Positions 1-8,700 of a stretch of DNA of 64,000 nt are shown one piece after another (the stretch's first letter is position 1; the number at the start of each line of letters is the position of its first letter). The position numbers and the translations under genes were made by a program. This DNA comes from Pseudomonas azotoformans (GTDB taxonomy: Bacteria > Pseudomonadota > Gammaproteobacteria > Pseudomonadales > Pseudomonadaceae). The DNA is taken from the NCBI RefSeq assembly GCF_900103345.1, contig NZ_LT629702.1:6487501-6551500 (forward strand), given 5' to 3'. Under the pieces are notes generated by a model. The model did no database searches, was not told the DNA's origin, and saw only the letters and a program-made list of their open reading frames with translations.

Positions 1-213
1 GAAGCCAGGGATGCGAATACCGCGTGAGGCACCGGGGGTCATCTCGATCGCGCCTTTGCGAGCGAGGGCCTTGAGGTGTTCCTCGGCGGCGTTGGGGGAC
101 TTGAACCCCAGTTCCAGCGCAATTTCCGCTCGTGTCGGCGGGTAGCCATTGTCATCGAGGCAGCGCTTGATAAAAGCCAGAATCTCAGCTTGGCGTGGCG
201 TCAGTTTTAGCAT
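1..213 (-). CDS. lexA: LexA SOS repressor, N-terminal part (cut by window edge)
   Basis: The first 71 codons of LexA are read leftward and run off the window, so the autocleavage and protease half is not visible. The protein starts [12 protein letters not shown] and shows the winged helix-turn-helix that binds SOS boxes, followed by the segment [20 protein letters not shown] typical of the end of the DNA-binding domain. LexA represses DNA-damage genes until RecA filaments trigger its self-cleavage. The ATG at 211-213 is followed upstream by two SOS boxes, so the gene is autoregulated. The neighbouring divergent gene is psrA, the usual Pseudomonas order. Confidence 0.95.
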   Translation of the reverse strand, partial: MLKLTPRQAEILAFIKRCLDDNGYPPTRAEIALELGFKSPNAAEEHLKALARKGAIEMTPGASRGIRIPGF

Positions 214-223
214 GTTGATCGCT

Positions 224-239
224 CTGTCTTTTTATACAG
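224..239. promoter_or_regulatory. SOS box 1 (LexA operator) upstream of lexA
   Basis: CTGTCTTTTTATACAG has the CTG-N10-CAG architecture of gamma-proteobacterial LexA sites, with the TATACAG half conserved. It lies 10 bases upstream of the lexA start codon. Seen directly; function inferred from the consensus. Confidence 0.8.
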
Positions 240-242
240 TGA

Positions 243-258
243 CTGGGATTATATACAG
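243..258. promoter_or_regulatory. SOS box 2 (LexA operator) upstream of lexA
   Basis: CTGGGATTATATACAG is a second CTG-N10-CAG site, starting 19 bases from the start of the first. Paired boxes in front of lexA are the classic arrangement for tight autorepression. Confidence 0.8.
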
Positions 259-434
259 TGAACTGCGCTTGGCAATCATCCTTTTCTACCGCTCCGCTGG
301 ACGGTCATCCTTCATACTTCCTGCAAGCCCGAGATAGCGCTGCCTACAGACCCGCAGTGATGTGATTAAATAGCGATGAAATACATGACTGCCCGGCCGG
401 AAAACGAACTCGCAGGCTTGACAAGACACACTCT

Positions 435-461
435 GAAACGTATGTTTCAAACAAGTGTTTG
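435..461. promoter_or_regulatory. Double PsrA operator overlapping the psrA leader
   Basis: Two abutting inverted repeats, GAAACGTATGTTTC (435-448) and CAAACAAGTGTTTG (448-461), both fit the PsrA consensus (G/C)AAAC-N2-4-GTTT(G/C) and share one base. They end 15 bases before the psrA ATG, almost touching the ribosome-binding site, so bound PsrA would block its own transcription. PsrA is known to repress itself and to act on rpoS and beta-oxidation genes. Confidence 0.75.
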
Positions 462-476
462 TCAGGCGGAGTAGCC

Positions 477-1184
477 ATGGCCCAGTCGGAAACCGTTGAA
501 CGCATTCTCGATGCTGCCGAGCAATTGTTCGCGGAAAAAGGATTTGCTGAAACTTCATTGCGGCTGATCACCAGCAAGGCTGGCGTCAACCTCGCCGCAG
601 TGAACTATCATTTCGGCTCGAAAAAGGCCCTGATCCAGGCGGTGTTCTCGCGCTTCCTGGGGCCGTTTTGTGCCAGTCTCGACCGTGAGCTTGAGCGTCG
701 CCAGGGCAAGGCTGATCACAAGCCGACCCTCGAAGAACTGCTGGAAATCCTCGTTGAACAAGCCTTGGTGGTTCAGCCCCGCAGCGGCAACGATTTGTCG
801 ATCTTCATGCGCCTGCTGGGCCTTGCGTTCAGCCAGAGCCAGGGGCACCTGCGGCGTTACCTGGAAGACATGTACGGCAAGGTATTTCGTCGCTATATGT
901 TGCTGGTCAACGAGGCCGCTCCGCGTATTCCACCGATTGAGCTGTTCTGGCGCGTGCACTTCATGCTCGGTGCCGCGGCGTTCAGCATGTCCGGGATCAA
1001 GGCGCTGCGGGCGATTGCCGAGACCGATTTCGGCGTCAACACCTCAATTGAGCAAGTGATGCGCCTGATGGTGCCATTCCTGGCTGCCGGCATGCGTGCC
1101 GAAACCGGCGTGACCGACCCGACGATGGCCGCCGCCCAATTGCGCCCGCGCAGCAAATCCGCGCCAACCCCCGCCAAGGTTTGA
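477..1184 (+). CDS. psrA: TetR-family regulator PsrA
   Basis: 235-aa TetR regulator. The N-terminal helix-turn-helix (about residues 5-50, with RLITSKAGVNLAAVNYHF) matches PsrA, the long-chain-fatty-acid-responsive repressor/activator that in Pseudomonas controls rpoS, fatty-acid beta-oxidation and itself. The C-terminal helical domain holds the ligand pocket. An in-frame TTG at 459 exists, but the ATG at 477 is preceded by GGCGGAG at good distance and gives the family N-terminus MAQSETVERIL, so it was chosen. It is divergent from lexA and followed by nagZ, as in P. aeruginosa. A double PsrA operator lies directly upstream, which supports both the identity and autoregulation. Confidence 0.92.
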   Translation: MAQSETVERILDAAEQLFAEKGFAETSLRLITSKAGVNLAAVNYHFGSKKALIQAVFSRFLGPFCASLDRELERRQGKADHKPTLEELLEILVEQALVVQPRSGNDLSIFMRLLGLAFSQSQGHLRRYLEDMYGKVFRRYMLLVNEAAPRIPPIELFWRVHFMLGAAAFSMSGIKALRAIAETDFGVNTSIEQVMRLMVPFLAAGMRAETGVTDPTMAAAQLRPRSKSAPTPAKV

Positions 1185-1320
1185 CCCTGCCGGGTGTGCG
1201 CAGCCGCTTGCATCCGCTAAGCTAGCGGCCCATGCCGAATTCAGCTATTTACTCGCAACCTGTTGTGCTCACTGTGCCTGGTGGGGGCAACGGGTTGTGT
1301 GCGTTTTATAAGGAAGGTTT

Positions 1321-2331
1321 ATGACTGCTGCCCTGCAAGGTTCTTTGATGGTCGACGTTGCCGGCACTTGGCTCACGGCCGAGGACCGCCATCTGCTGCG
1401 CCAGCCTGAAGTGGGCGGCCTGATCATTTTCGCGCGCAATATCGAGCACCCGCGCCAGGTGCGTGAGTTGAGCGCGGCGATTCGTGCCGTGCGCCCGGAC
1501 CTGCTGCTGGCGGTCGACCAGGAGGGCGGTCGCGTACAACGCCTGCGTCAGGGCTTCGTGCGGCTGCCGGCCATGCGCGCCTTGGCGGATAACCCGAATG
1601 CGCAATACCTGGCCGAGCAGTGCGGTTGGATCATGGCCACCGAAGTACTGGCCGTGGGCCTGGACCTGAGCTTCGCCCCAGTGCTGGACCTGGATTACCA
1701 GCGCAGCGCCGTGGTCGGCACCCGTTCCTTCGAGGGCGACCCCGAGCGCGCCGCTGTGCTGGCGGGTGCATTCATCCGTGGCATGAACAGCGCCGGTATG
1801 GCTGCCACCGGTAAGCATTTCCCCGGTCACGGTTGGGCCGAGGCCGATTCCCACGTCGCCATTCCCAATGATGAGCGTAGCCTGGAACAGATCCGCGCCA
1901 ATGACCTGGTGCCTTTCGCGCGCTTGAGCAAGCAACTCGCGGCAGTCATGCCTGCCCACGTCATCTACCCACAAGTCGATACACAGCCGGCCGGGTTCTC
2001 GCGCCGCTGGTTGCAGGACATCCTGCGCGGTGAGTTGCAGTTCGACGGGGTGATTTTCAGCGATGACCTGTCCATGGCAGGTGCCCATGTGGTGGGCGAC
2101 GCTGCCAGCCGCATCGAAGCGGCGCTGACGGCCGGATGCGACATGGGGCTGGTCTGCAACGATCGCGCGGCTGCCGAATTGGCACTGAGTGCGGCGCAGC
2201 GCATGAAGGTCACGCCGTCTGTGCGCATTGCACGCATGCGTGGGCAGGCGGTTGCTTCGACTGAGTACAAGCAGGATCCGCGTTGGTTGGCGGCGCTGAC
2301 AGCGTTGCGGGATGCTCAACTGATTGGCTGA
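1321..2331 (+). CDS. nagZ: Beta-N-acetylhexosaminidase NagZ (glycoside hydrolase family 3)
   Basis: 336-aa cytoplasmic enzyme that removes N-acetylglucosamine from anhydromuropeptides during peptidoglycan recycling. It therefore sets the level of the inducers that AmpR senses for AmpC beta-lactamase. The GH3 hallmark KHFPGHGWAEADSH carries the catalytic His/Asp dyad (about residues 162-175), and the nucleophile aspartate lies in FSDDLSMAG near residue 247. Length matches single-domain NagZ. AAGGAAGG lies just before the ATG. It follows psrA in the usual Pseudomonas order. MupP, which acts in the same recycling pathway, is encoded at 56.7 kb in this window. Confidence 0.95.
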   Translation: MTAALQGSLMVDVAGTWLTAEDRHLLRQPEVGGLIIFARNIEHPRQVRELSAAIRAVRPDLLLAVDQEGGRVQRLRQGFVRLPAMRALADNPNAQYLAEQCGWIMATEVLAVGLDLSFAPVLDLDYQRSAVVGTRSFEGDPERAAVLAGAFIRGMNSAGMAATGKHFPGHGWAEADSHVAIPNDERSLEQIRANDLVPFARLSKQLAAVMPAHVIYPQVDTQPAGFSRRWLQDILRGELQFDGVIFSDDLSMAGAHVVGDAASRIEAALTAGCDMGLVCNDRAAAELALSAAQRMKVTPSVRIARMRGQAVASTEYKQDPRWLAALTALRDAQLIG

Positions 2332-2348
2332 ACACCGCGGCGCGGCCT

Positions 2349-2429
2349 TCGCGAGCAAGCCCGCTCCCACATTTGACTGCATTCCAAAGTTGGAACTCGG
2401 TCGAATGTGGGAGCGGGCTTGCTCGCGAA
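2349..2429. repeat. REPIN, GAGCGGGCTTGCTCGCG type
   Basis: Inverted pair of REP sequences. The left arm TCGCGAGCAAGCCCGCTCCC and the mirrored right arm ending GGGCTTGCTCGCGA flank a spacer of about 34 bases. It sits between the convergent ends of nagZ and the SNF2 helicase gene. Each arm can also fold into its own small hairpin. Confidence 0.9.
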
Positions 2430-2442
2430 AGCGGTCTGGAAG

Positions 2443-5133
2443 TCAGCGCTTCTCTTGCTTGTTGGGCAACGGCGCAAACAGCGCTTCGATATCCTCGTTG
2501 CCCAACTGCCAATCCCCGGTCGTACGGCCATCCAGCACACCGGCCGCCAGGTCGGACTTTTCCTTTTGCAGGTGCTGGATTTTCTCCTCCACCGTGCCCC
2601 GGGCAATCATCTTGTAGACGAATACCGGCTTTTCCTGCCCGATGCGATACGCACGGTCAGTCGCCTGGTTCTCCGTCGCCGGGTTCCACCAGGGGTCATA
2701 GTGGATCACCGTATCGGCTTCGGTCAGGTTCAAGCCCACACCGCCGGCCTTCAGGCTGATCAGGAAAATCTGCAGCTTGCCGCTCTGGAAGTCCTTCACC
2801 GGCGTGCGTCGATCCCGCGTCTGGCCGGTCAACAAGGCGTAGGCAACACCGCGCTGTTTCAGCTCGGCTTCGATCAGGCTTAGCATCGAGGTGAACTGTG
2901 AAAACAGCAGGATCCGCCGACCTTCCTCAAACAACTCCTCAAGCATTTCCATCAAGCTATCGAGCTTGCCCGACGTGCTGCCGCGGGCGGGCAGGGTGGC
3001 GTCGTTGACCAGGCGCAAGTCGCAGCACACCTGGCGCAGCTTGAGCAGCGCCTCAAGAATGATGATCTGGCTGCGTGCCACGCCCTTGCGGGTGATCTCG
3101 TCGCGTACTTTCTTGTCCATGGCCAGGCGCATGGTTTCGTACACGTCGCGCTGGGCCTCGTTGAGGTCGACCCAATGGATGATCTCGGTCTTGGGCGGCA
3201 GCTCCGTGGCCACCTGTTCCTTGGTACGGCGCAGCAGGAAGGGTTTGATCCGACCGTTGAGGTGCTGCAGTCGTACGTCGCTGGCGCGCTTTTCGATGGG
3301 CACGCGGTAATCGCGGTTGAAGCTTTTTACGTCACCCAGCCAGCCCGGCAGCAGGAAGTGGAACAATGACCACAGCTCACCCAGATGGTTTTCCAGCGGC
3401 GTACCGCTCAGGCACAGGCGCTGCCGCGCATTCAGTTCGCGTGCCGCCTGGGCCGCCTTGCTGGACGGGTTCTTGATGTACTGGGCTTCATCGAGGATCA
3501 GCACATGCAGGGGCAGCGCCTTGAGCTGTTCGATGTCCTTGGGCAGCAAGGCGTAGGTGGTCAGGAGCAGGTCGTAGTCCTGCAGGTTCGCAAAATGTTT
3601 CTTGCGGGCCGCGCCATACAACGCCACCACTTTGAGTTGTGGCGTGAAGTGCGCCGCTTCATCCAGCCAGTTGGGAATCAGGCTGGTGGGCATTACCACC
3701 ATGCAGGGGCGATCCAGGCGCCCGGCGTTTTTTTCACTGAGAATATGCGCCAGGGTCTGTAAGGTCTTGCCCAGCCCCATGTCATCCGCCAGTATCCCGC
3801 CCACATCGAGCTGGCGCAGCGACTGCATCCAGCTCAAGCCTTCCAGTTGGTACGGACGCAAGGTCGCGTTCAGCCCTTCGGGCGCCACGCAGCTGAAATC
3901 CTTGATGTCCCTCAGGCGCTGGGCGAAGTTACGGATCTTCTCGCCGCCTTCCCATTGCAGCGGCAGGTCTTCCAACGGGTTAAGGCGGATCGCATCGGCC
4001 TTGGCCAGGCGCAGCGTGGTGGCGTCGGCTTCCTGTAGATAAAACTCACCGAGGGTGGCCAGTACCGGTTTGAGTCGGCCATAGGGCAGCGCAACTTGTA
4101 TGGGGCCGTGCCCATTGGGCAGGCCAGGGATATTCACCAGGATCAGCTCATCATCGCGGCGCCGCGCCAGTTTCTCCGGGTTGAGGATCTCGGTGTGGGA
4201 GCGCATCAGGTTCAGCAGGATCGGCAACAGGCTCAGGCGCTCGCCGTTGACGATGATCCCCAGCTCCAGGTCGAACCAGTCGCGCTCCGGCCCTTCATCA
4301 ACCGTGGCATACCAGTCATCGACGGCGCTCAGGTCGAAGCCGAAATCATCATCGATCAGCAGCTCCCAGCCCTCGGCCCGCAAGGTCGGTGTGGCATTGA
4401 GGGTAAAGGTCAGCCAGGCACTGTCATTGACCATCTCGAACAGCTCGCCGGCGCTTTCCGGCAGGGCCTTGCTCTGGCGCGTGGCGATCTTGAAACCCAA
4501 CAGGCGCAGTTGCTCGCGGTACGGCTGTTCCAGCTCGGGATGGCGCTTGATGCGCAGGCTCTGGGTGTCCTGGCGCACGATGATGTCGGCGTTTTTCTGC
4601 CCGCTGACATAGTTGCCCAAATAGTTGAACGACAGCGCCGCCCGATGCTGGATATAGCGCTGCATCTTGCCGTTGCGCGGTTCGAACGCGCTGAACTCTA
4701 CGCTGGCCATCCACAGGCGTGGCACGGGCACCACGTCCTCCATGACCACCTGTGGCAGCACTGCGCGGTTTTCCAGGACTGCCTGGAGCTTTTCCAGCAG
4801 CTCGGCGTCCTGGGCCGCAGCAGGGAAGGCCAGGGTTTCCTGGACCTTGAGCAGTACCGCCGCGATGTGTTTGCAGTTGGTGTGCACCGGGCAAGTGCAG
4901 CGGCTGTCCACCAGGATCAGCGTGCCCTTGGCCGATTCGCGCAGCGAAATGGTCTGCCGGTAGACGTTGCCGCCTGAGCCTTCGCAACTGGCAATGATGG
5001 TGCTGTCGCCGGATTCGACGATGCGCACCCGGTTCTCCAGGGCATAGCGCCGCCCTCGCTCAAGGCTCTGCTCTTTAAAGCGATTGGCCCACGAAGGGGC
5101 CAGGGGTTTGGTCAGCGACGACGTCAGGGGCAT
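2443..5133 (-). CDS. SNF2-family DEAD/DEAH helicase with SWIM zinc finger
   Basis: 896-aa Snf2/RapA-like ATPase. An N-terminal SWIM motif, CTCPVHTNCKHI (about residues 79-90), supplies the CxC...CxH zinc ligands. The helicase core holds motif I DDMGLGKTLQT, a DEAQ box (ILDEAQYIKN), SGTPLENHLGELWSL, and in the second RecA lobe YDPWWNPATENQATDRAYRIG. Such proteins translocate on duplex DNA and remodel protein-DNA complexes; the exact bacterial role is not established. Its start lies 9 bases after the csiV stop, so mfd, csiV and this gene read as one operon, hinting at clearance of stalled polymerases or DNA repair (inference). Confidence 0.9.
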   Translation of the reverse strand: MPLTSSLTKPLAPSWANRFKEQSLERGRRYALENRVRIVESGDSTIIASCEGSGGNVYRQTISLRESAKGTLILVDSRCTCPVHTNCKHIAAVLLKVQETLAFPAAAQDAELLEKLQAVLENRAVLPQVVMEDVVPVPRLWMASVEFSAFEPRNGKMQRYIQHRAALSFNYLGNYVSGQKNADIIVRQDTQSLRIKRHPELEQPYREQLRLLGFKIATRQSKALPESAGELFEMVNDSAWLTFTLNATPTLRAEGWELLIDDDFGFDLSAVDDWYATVDEGPERDWFDLELGIIVNGERLSLLPILLNLMRSHTEILNPEKLARRRDDELILVNIPGLPNGHGPIQVALPYGRLKPVLATLGEFYLQEADATTLRLAKADAIRLNPLEDLPLQWEGGEKIRNFAQRLRDIKDFSCVAPEGLNATLRPYQLEGLSWMQSLRQLDVGGILADDMGLGKTLQTLAHILSEKNAGRLDRPCMVVMPTSLIPNWLDEAAHFTPQLKVVALYGAARKKHFANLQDYDLLLTTYALLPKDIEQLKALPLHVLILDEAQYIKNPSSKAAQAARELNARQRLCLSGTPLENHLGELWSLFHFLLPGWLGDVKSFNRDYRVPIEKRASDVRLQHLNGRIKPFLLRRTKEQVATELPPKTEIIHWVDLNEAQRDVYETMRLAMDKKVRDEITRKGVARSQIIILEALLKLRQVCCDLRLVNDATLPARGSTSGKLDSLMEMLEELFEEGRRILLFSQFTSMLSLIEAELKQRGVAYALLTGQTRDRRTPVKDFQSGKLQIFLISLKAGGVGLNLTEADTVIHYDPWWNPATENQATDRAYRIGQEKPVFVYKMIARGTVEEKIQHLQKEKSDLAAGVLDGRTTGDWQLGNEDIEALFAPLPNKQEKR

Positions 5134-5142
5134 GGCGTTGGA

Positions 5143-5709
5143 TCAGTCCTGGAGGTCGGGCGGTGGTGCGCTGGGGGGCTTGGCGGTCAGCGAGGTGATC
5201 TTGATCAGCAACGCCAGGTGGCCGCCGTCCAGGTAGTTGAGCTGGTTGTTCTTGGTGCGCACGTCGGTCTGGCTCAGGTGTTCGCTGGCGATCACGCTGC
5301 CGTTGGCGTCGAACTGGTTGATCCAGAAGTTCGCATCGATATCGGTAAAACGCCCCAGTTGCAGGCTCAGCACGCCCTCGATCGGAAACTGGCCGAACTG
5401 CTCCTGGCCGTCGGTGATGGCGACTTTGACAGGCTGCTCGCCCAGGTTCTGTTCCCAGGCCTTATGCAGCAGCACCGTATAGGTGGAGTCGGCGCGCAGC
5501 TTATCGACAATGTTGGACAGGCGCGGCGGGCTCAGCCGGTCGCCCAGGCGCGCAGCGCCAGCATCCCAGTTTTCCGGGGCGGCGCGGCTGTTGATCGCCG
5601 GTTCAGCGTTCTGGCGCACCAGGATCATTTCCACCTGGTACGGGCTGTCGGCGAACGCCGCAGGTGCCACGACCACCAACAACAGGCTCAACATGCGGAA
5701 CAGGCGCAT
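5143..5709 (-). CDS. CsiV-family periplasmic protein
   Basis: 188-aa exported protein with a signal peptide (MRLFRMLSLLLVVVAPAAFA, cleavage before DSPYQVE) and the YQVEMILVRQ opening of the CsiV family (PF10972). In Vibrio, CsiV is a periplasmic peptidoglycan-associated partner needed for LpoA/PBP1a function; whether that holds in Pseudomonas is unknown. An upstream in-frame ATG at 5724 overlaps the mfd stop as ATGA. The ATG at 5709 has AAGGA seven bases upstream and begins the signal peptide cleanly, so it was preferred. It is co-transcribed with mfd and the SNF2 helicase by position. Confidence 0.75.
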   Translation of the reverse strand: MRLFRMLSLLLVVVAPAAFADSPYQVEMILVRQNAEPAINSRAAPENWDAGAARLGDRLSPPRLSNIVDKLRADSTYTVLLHKAWEQNLGEQPVKVAITDGQEQFGQFPIEGVLSLQLGRFTDIDANFWINQFDANGSVIASEHLSQTDVRTKNNQLNYLDGGHLALLIKITSLTAKPPSAPPPDLQD

Positions 5710-5720
5710 TCGGGCGTCCT

Positions 5721-8700
5721 TCAAGCAGGTTTCGGGATGAGGCGCTCGAACAACGCCTCCAAGGTATTAAAGCGTTCTTCGGCACGTTCCATCGGCACCA
5801 TGAACTTGAACAGCGTAGCCCCTTCGAACTTGTAGCGGTTGGGCTGGCCCTGGATCAGCTTGATCAGCACCAACGGGTCCACGGGGGTCTGCGCCTCGAA
5901 TTCAATGCGCCCACCCTGCGGCCCGGCGTCGACCTTCTTGATCCCCAGTTGCTCGGCCTGCAATTTGAGCAGGGTCAGGCGTACCAGGTTCTTGGTCGGC
6001 TCCGGCAACAGGCCGAAGCGGTCGATCATCTCCACCTGCAGGTCCTTGAGGCCTTCTTCGTCGGTGGCCGAGGCGATGCGCTTGTACAGGATCAGCCGTG
6101 CATGCACATCCGGCAGGTAGTCCTCGGGAATCAACGCCGGCAAGCGCAGGTTGATCTCCGGACCGCCGCCCAATGGTTGATCTAGGTTCGGTTGCTCGCC
6201 CTTGCGGATGGCTTTTACCGCTCGCTCGAGCATCTCCATATACAGGGTGAAGCCCACCGCCTGGATCTGCCCGCTCTGACCATCGCCCAGCAGTTCGCCG
6301 GCGCCACGGATTTCCAGGTCGTTGGTGGCCAGAACAAAACCGGCGCCCAGGTCCTGTGTATTGGCAATGGCCTCCAGGCGTTTTTCCGCATCGCCGGTGA
6401 TTTGCTGGCGCGGTGGTGTCAGCAGATAGGCATAGGCCTGGTGGTGACTGCGCCCGACGCGGCCGCGTAATTGGTGAAGCTGCGCCAGGCCGAACTTGTC
6501 GGCGCGCTCGATGATGATGGTGTTGGCGCTCGGCACGTCGATGCCAGTCTCGATGATGGTCGAGGCGATCAGCACGTTGAAGCGCTTGTGGTAGAAGTCG
6601 CTCATCACCTGTTCGAGTTCGCGCTCGCGCATCTGCCCGTGGCCGATGGCGATACGTGCCTCCGGCACCAGCTCGGCCAGGTCGGCGGCGCATTTTTCGA
6701 TGGTCTTCACGTCGTTGTGCAGGTAATACACCTGGCCGCCGCGCAGCAGTTCGCGCAGCAGCGCTTCCTTGACCGTGCTTTTGTTCTGCTCCATCACGAA
6801 GGTGCGCACCGACAAACGACGCGCCGGCGGCGTGGCGATGATCGACAGGTCGCGCATACCCGACACGGCCATGTTCAGCGTGCGCGGAATCGGCGTGGCG
6901 GTGAGAGTGAGGATGTCGACTTCGCTGCGCAGGGCCTTGAGCTGTTCTTTCTGGCGCACACCAAAGCGGTGTTCTTCGTCGATGATCACCAGGCCCAGGT
7001 TCTTGATCTTCACGTCATCCGACAGCAGCTTGTGCGTGCCGATCACGATGTCGATCTTGCCTTCGGCCAAGTCGGCGACGGCGGCGTTCACTTCCTTGGC
7101 CGATTTGAAGCGGCTCATCACTTCGACGGTCACCGGCCAATCGGCAAAACGGTCGCGGAAGCTGTTGTAGTGCTGTTGGGCGAGCAGGGTGGTGGGCACC
7201 AGGATCGCCACTTGTTTGCCGCCATGCACTGCGATGAAGGCGGCGCGCATCGCCACTTCGGTCTTGCCGAAGCCCACATCGCCGCAGACCAGGCGGTCCA
7301 TCGGCTTGGGTGCGAGCATGTCGGCGCGCACCGCTTCGATGGTGGTTTGCTGGTCGGGGGTTTCTTCGAAAGCGAAGCCGGCGCTGAAGGTGGCGTAGTC
7401 GGCTTTCGGGTCGGCGAACGCGTAACCCTCACGCGCAGCGCGGCGCGCATAGATGTCGAGCAGCTCGGCGGCGACGTCGCGCACCTGTTCGGCGGCCTTG
7501 CGCTTGGCTTTCTGCCAGGTTTCGGAGCCCAGGCGATGCAACGGCGCCAGAGCGTCGTCGCTGCCGGTGTAGCGGGCGATCAGGTGCAGGCTGGCTACCG
7601 GCACATAGAGCTTGGCGCCTTCGGCGTATTCCATGGTGAGGAATTCGGCGGCCTGGTTGTCGATCTCCAGGGTCTGCAGGCCCAGGTAACGGCCGACGCC
7701 GTGGTCGATATGCACCACCGGCGCGCCTTCGCGCAGTTCGGTGAGGTTTTTGATTACGGCATCGTTGTTGGCGTCGGCGCGTTTTTCACGGCGGCGACGC
7801 TGCATTACGCGTTGGCCGAACAGCGGGCTCTCGGCGATCAGCGCCAGGGCCGGATCATCCAGCAACAGGCCTTCATCGAGCGGCGCGATGGTGATTGCCA
7901 GGCGCTCTTTGCTCTTGACGAAATCCGGCCAGCTGTCGACGGTTTTCGGTCGCAGCTTCAGGCGTTCGAGCAGTTCCAGCAGTACTTCGCGGCGGCCGGC
8001 AGACTCGGCGGTAAACAGCACGCGGCCTGGGAAGTCGGCGAGGAAGTTGGACAGCGCTTCCAGCGGTTGCGTGGCTTTGGCCTGGATCGCCAGGTCGGGC
8101 AACGTGCCCGCGGGGAAGCGTTCGCGACCGACACCGGTGTCGACATCCTGCTGGCTGGCGACCACGCGCGGCCAGTTTTTCAGGCGTGCGAAGCAGTCTT
8201 CCACCGGCAGGAACAGCTCGGCGGGCGGCAATAAAGGACGGGATGGGTCGACGCGGCGTTCTTCATAACGGTTGCGCACGTCGTTCCAGAAGTTTTCCGC
8301 CGCTTGTTCGATACCTGGCAGCGAGAACACTTGGGTGTCCTGGGGCAGGTAATCAAACAGGGTGGAGGTTTCATCGAAGAACAGCGGCAGGTAGTACTCG
8401 ATACCGGCCGGGGTAATCCCGCTGCTCAGGTCCTGGAAGATCGGGCAGCGGCGGAAGTCCACGTCGAAGCGTTCACGAAAGCGCGCCTTGAAGCGGGTGA
8501 CCGCGTCTTTTTGCAGCGGGAATTCCCGTGCCGGCAGCAGCTTGATCGAGTCCACTTTGTCGATGGAGCGCTGGTTCTCGGGGTCGAAGGTACGCAGGGT
8601 CTCGATTTCGTCATCGAACAGGTCGATGCGATAGGGCAGTTTGCTGCCCATCGGAAACAGGTCGATCAACGCACCGCGCACCGCGAACTCACCGTGCTCG

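Noticed and set aside
2283..2759. Open frames across the nagZ/SNF2 junction containing ASKPAPTF-like strings
   Set aside because: These are translations of the REPIN (GCGAGCAAGCCCGCTCCCAC), seen at every copy, not proteins.
6471..8234. 587-aa plus-strand frame inside mfd
   Set aside because: His/Gln/Val/Gly-rich composition typical of the reverse complement of a high-GC gene; mfd is complete on the other strand.
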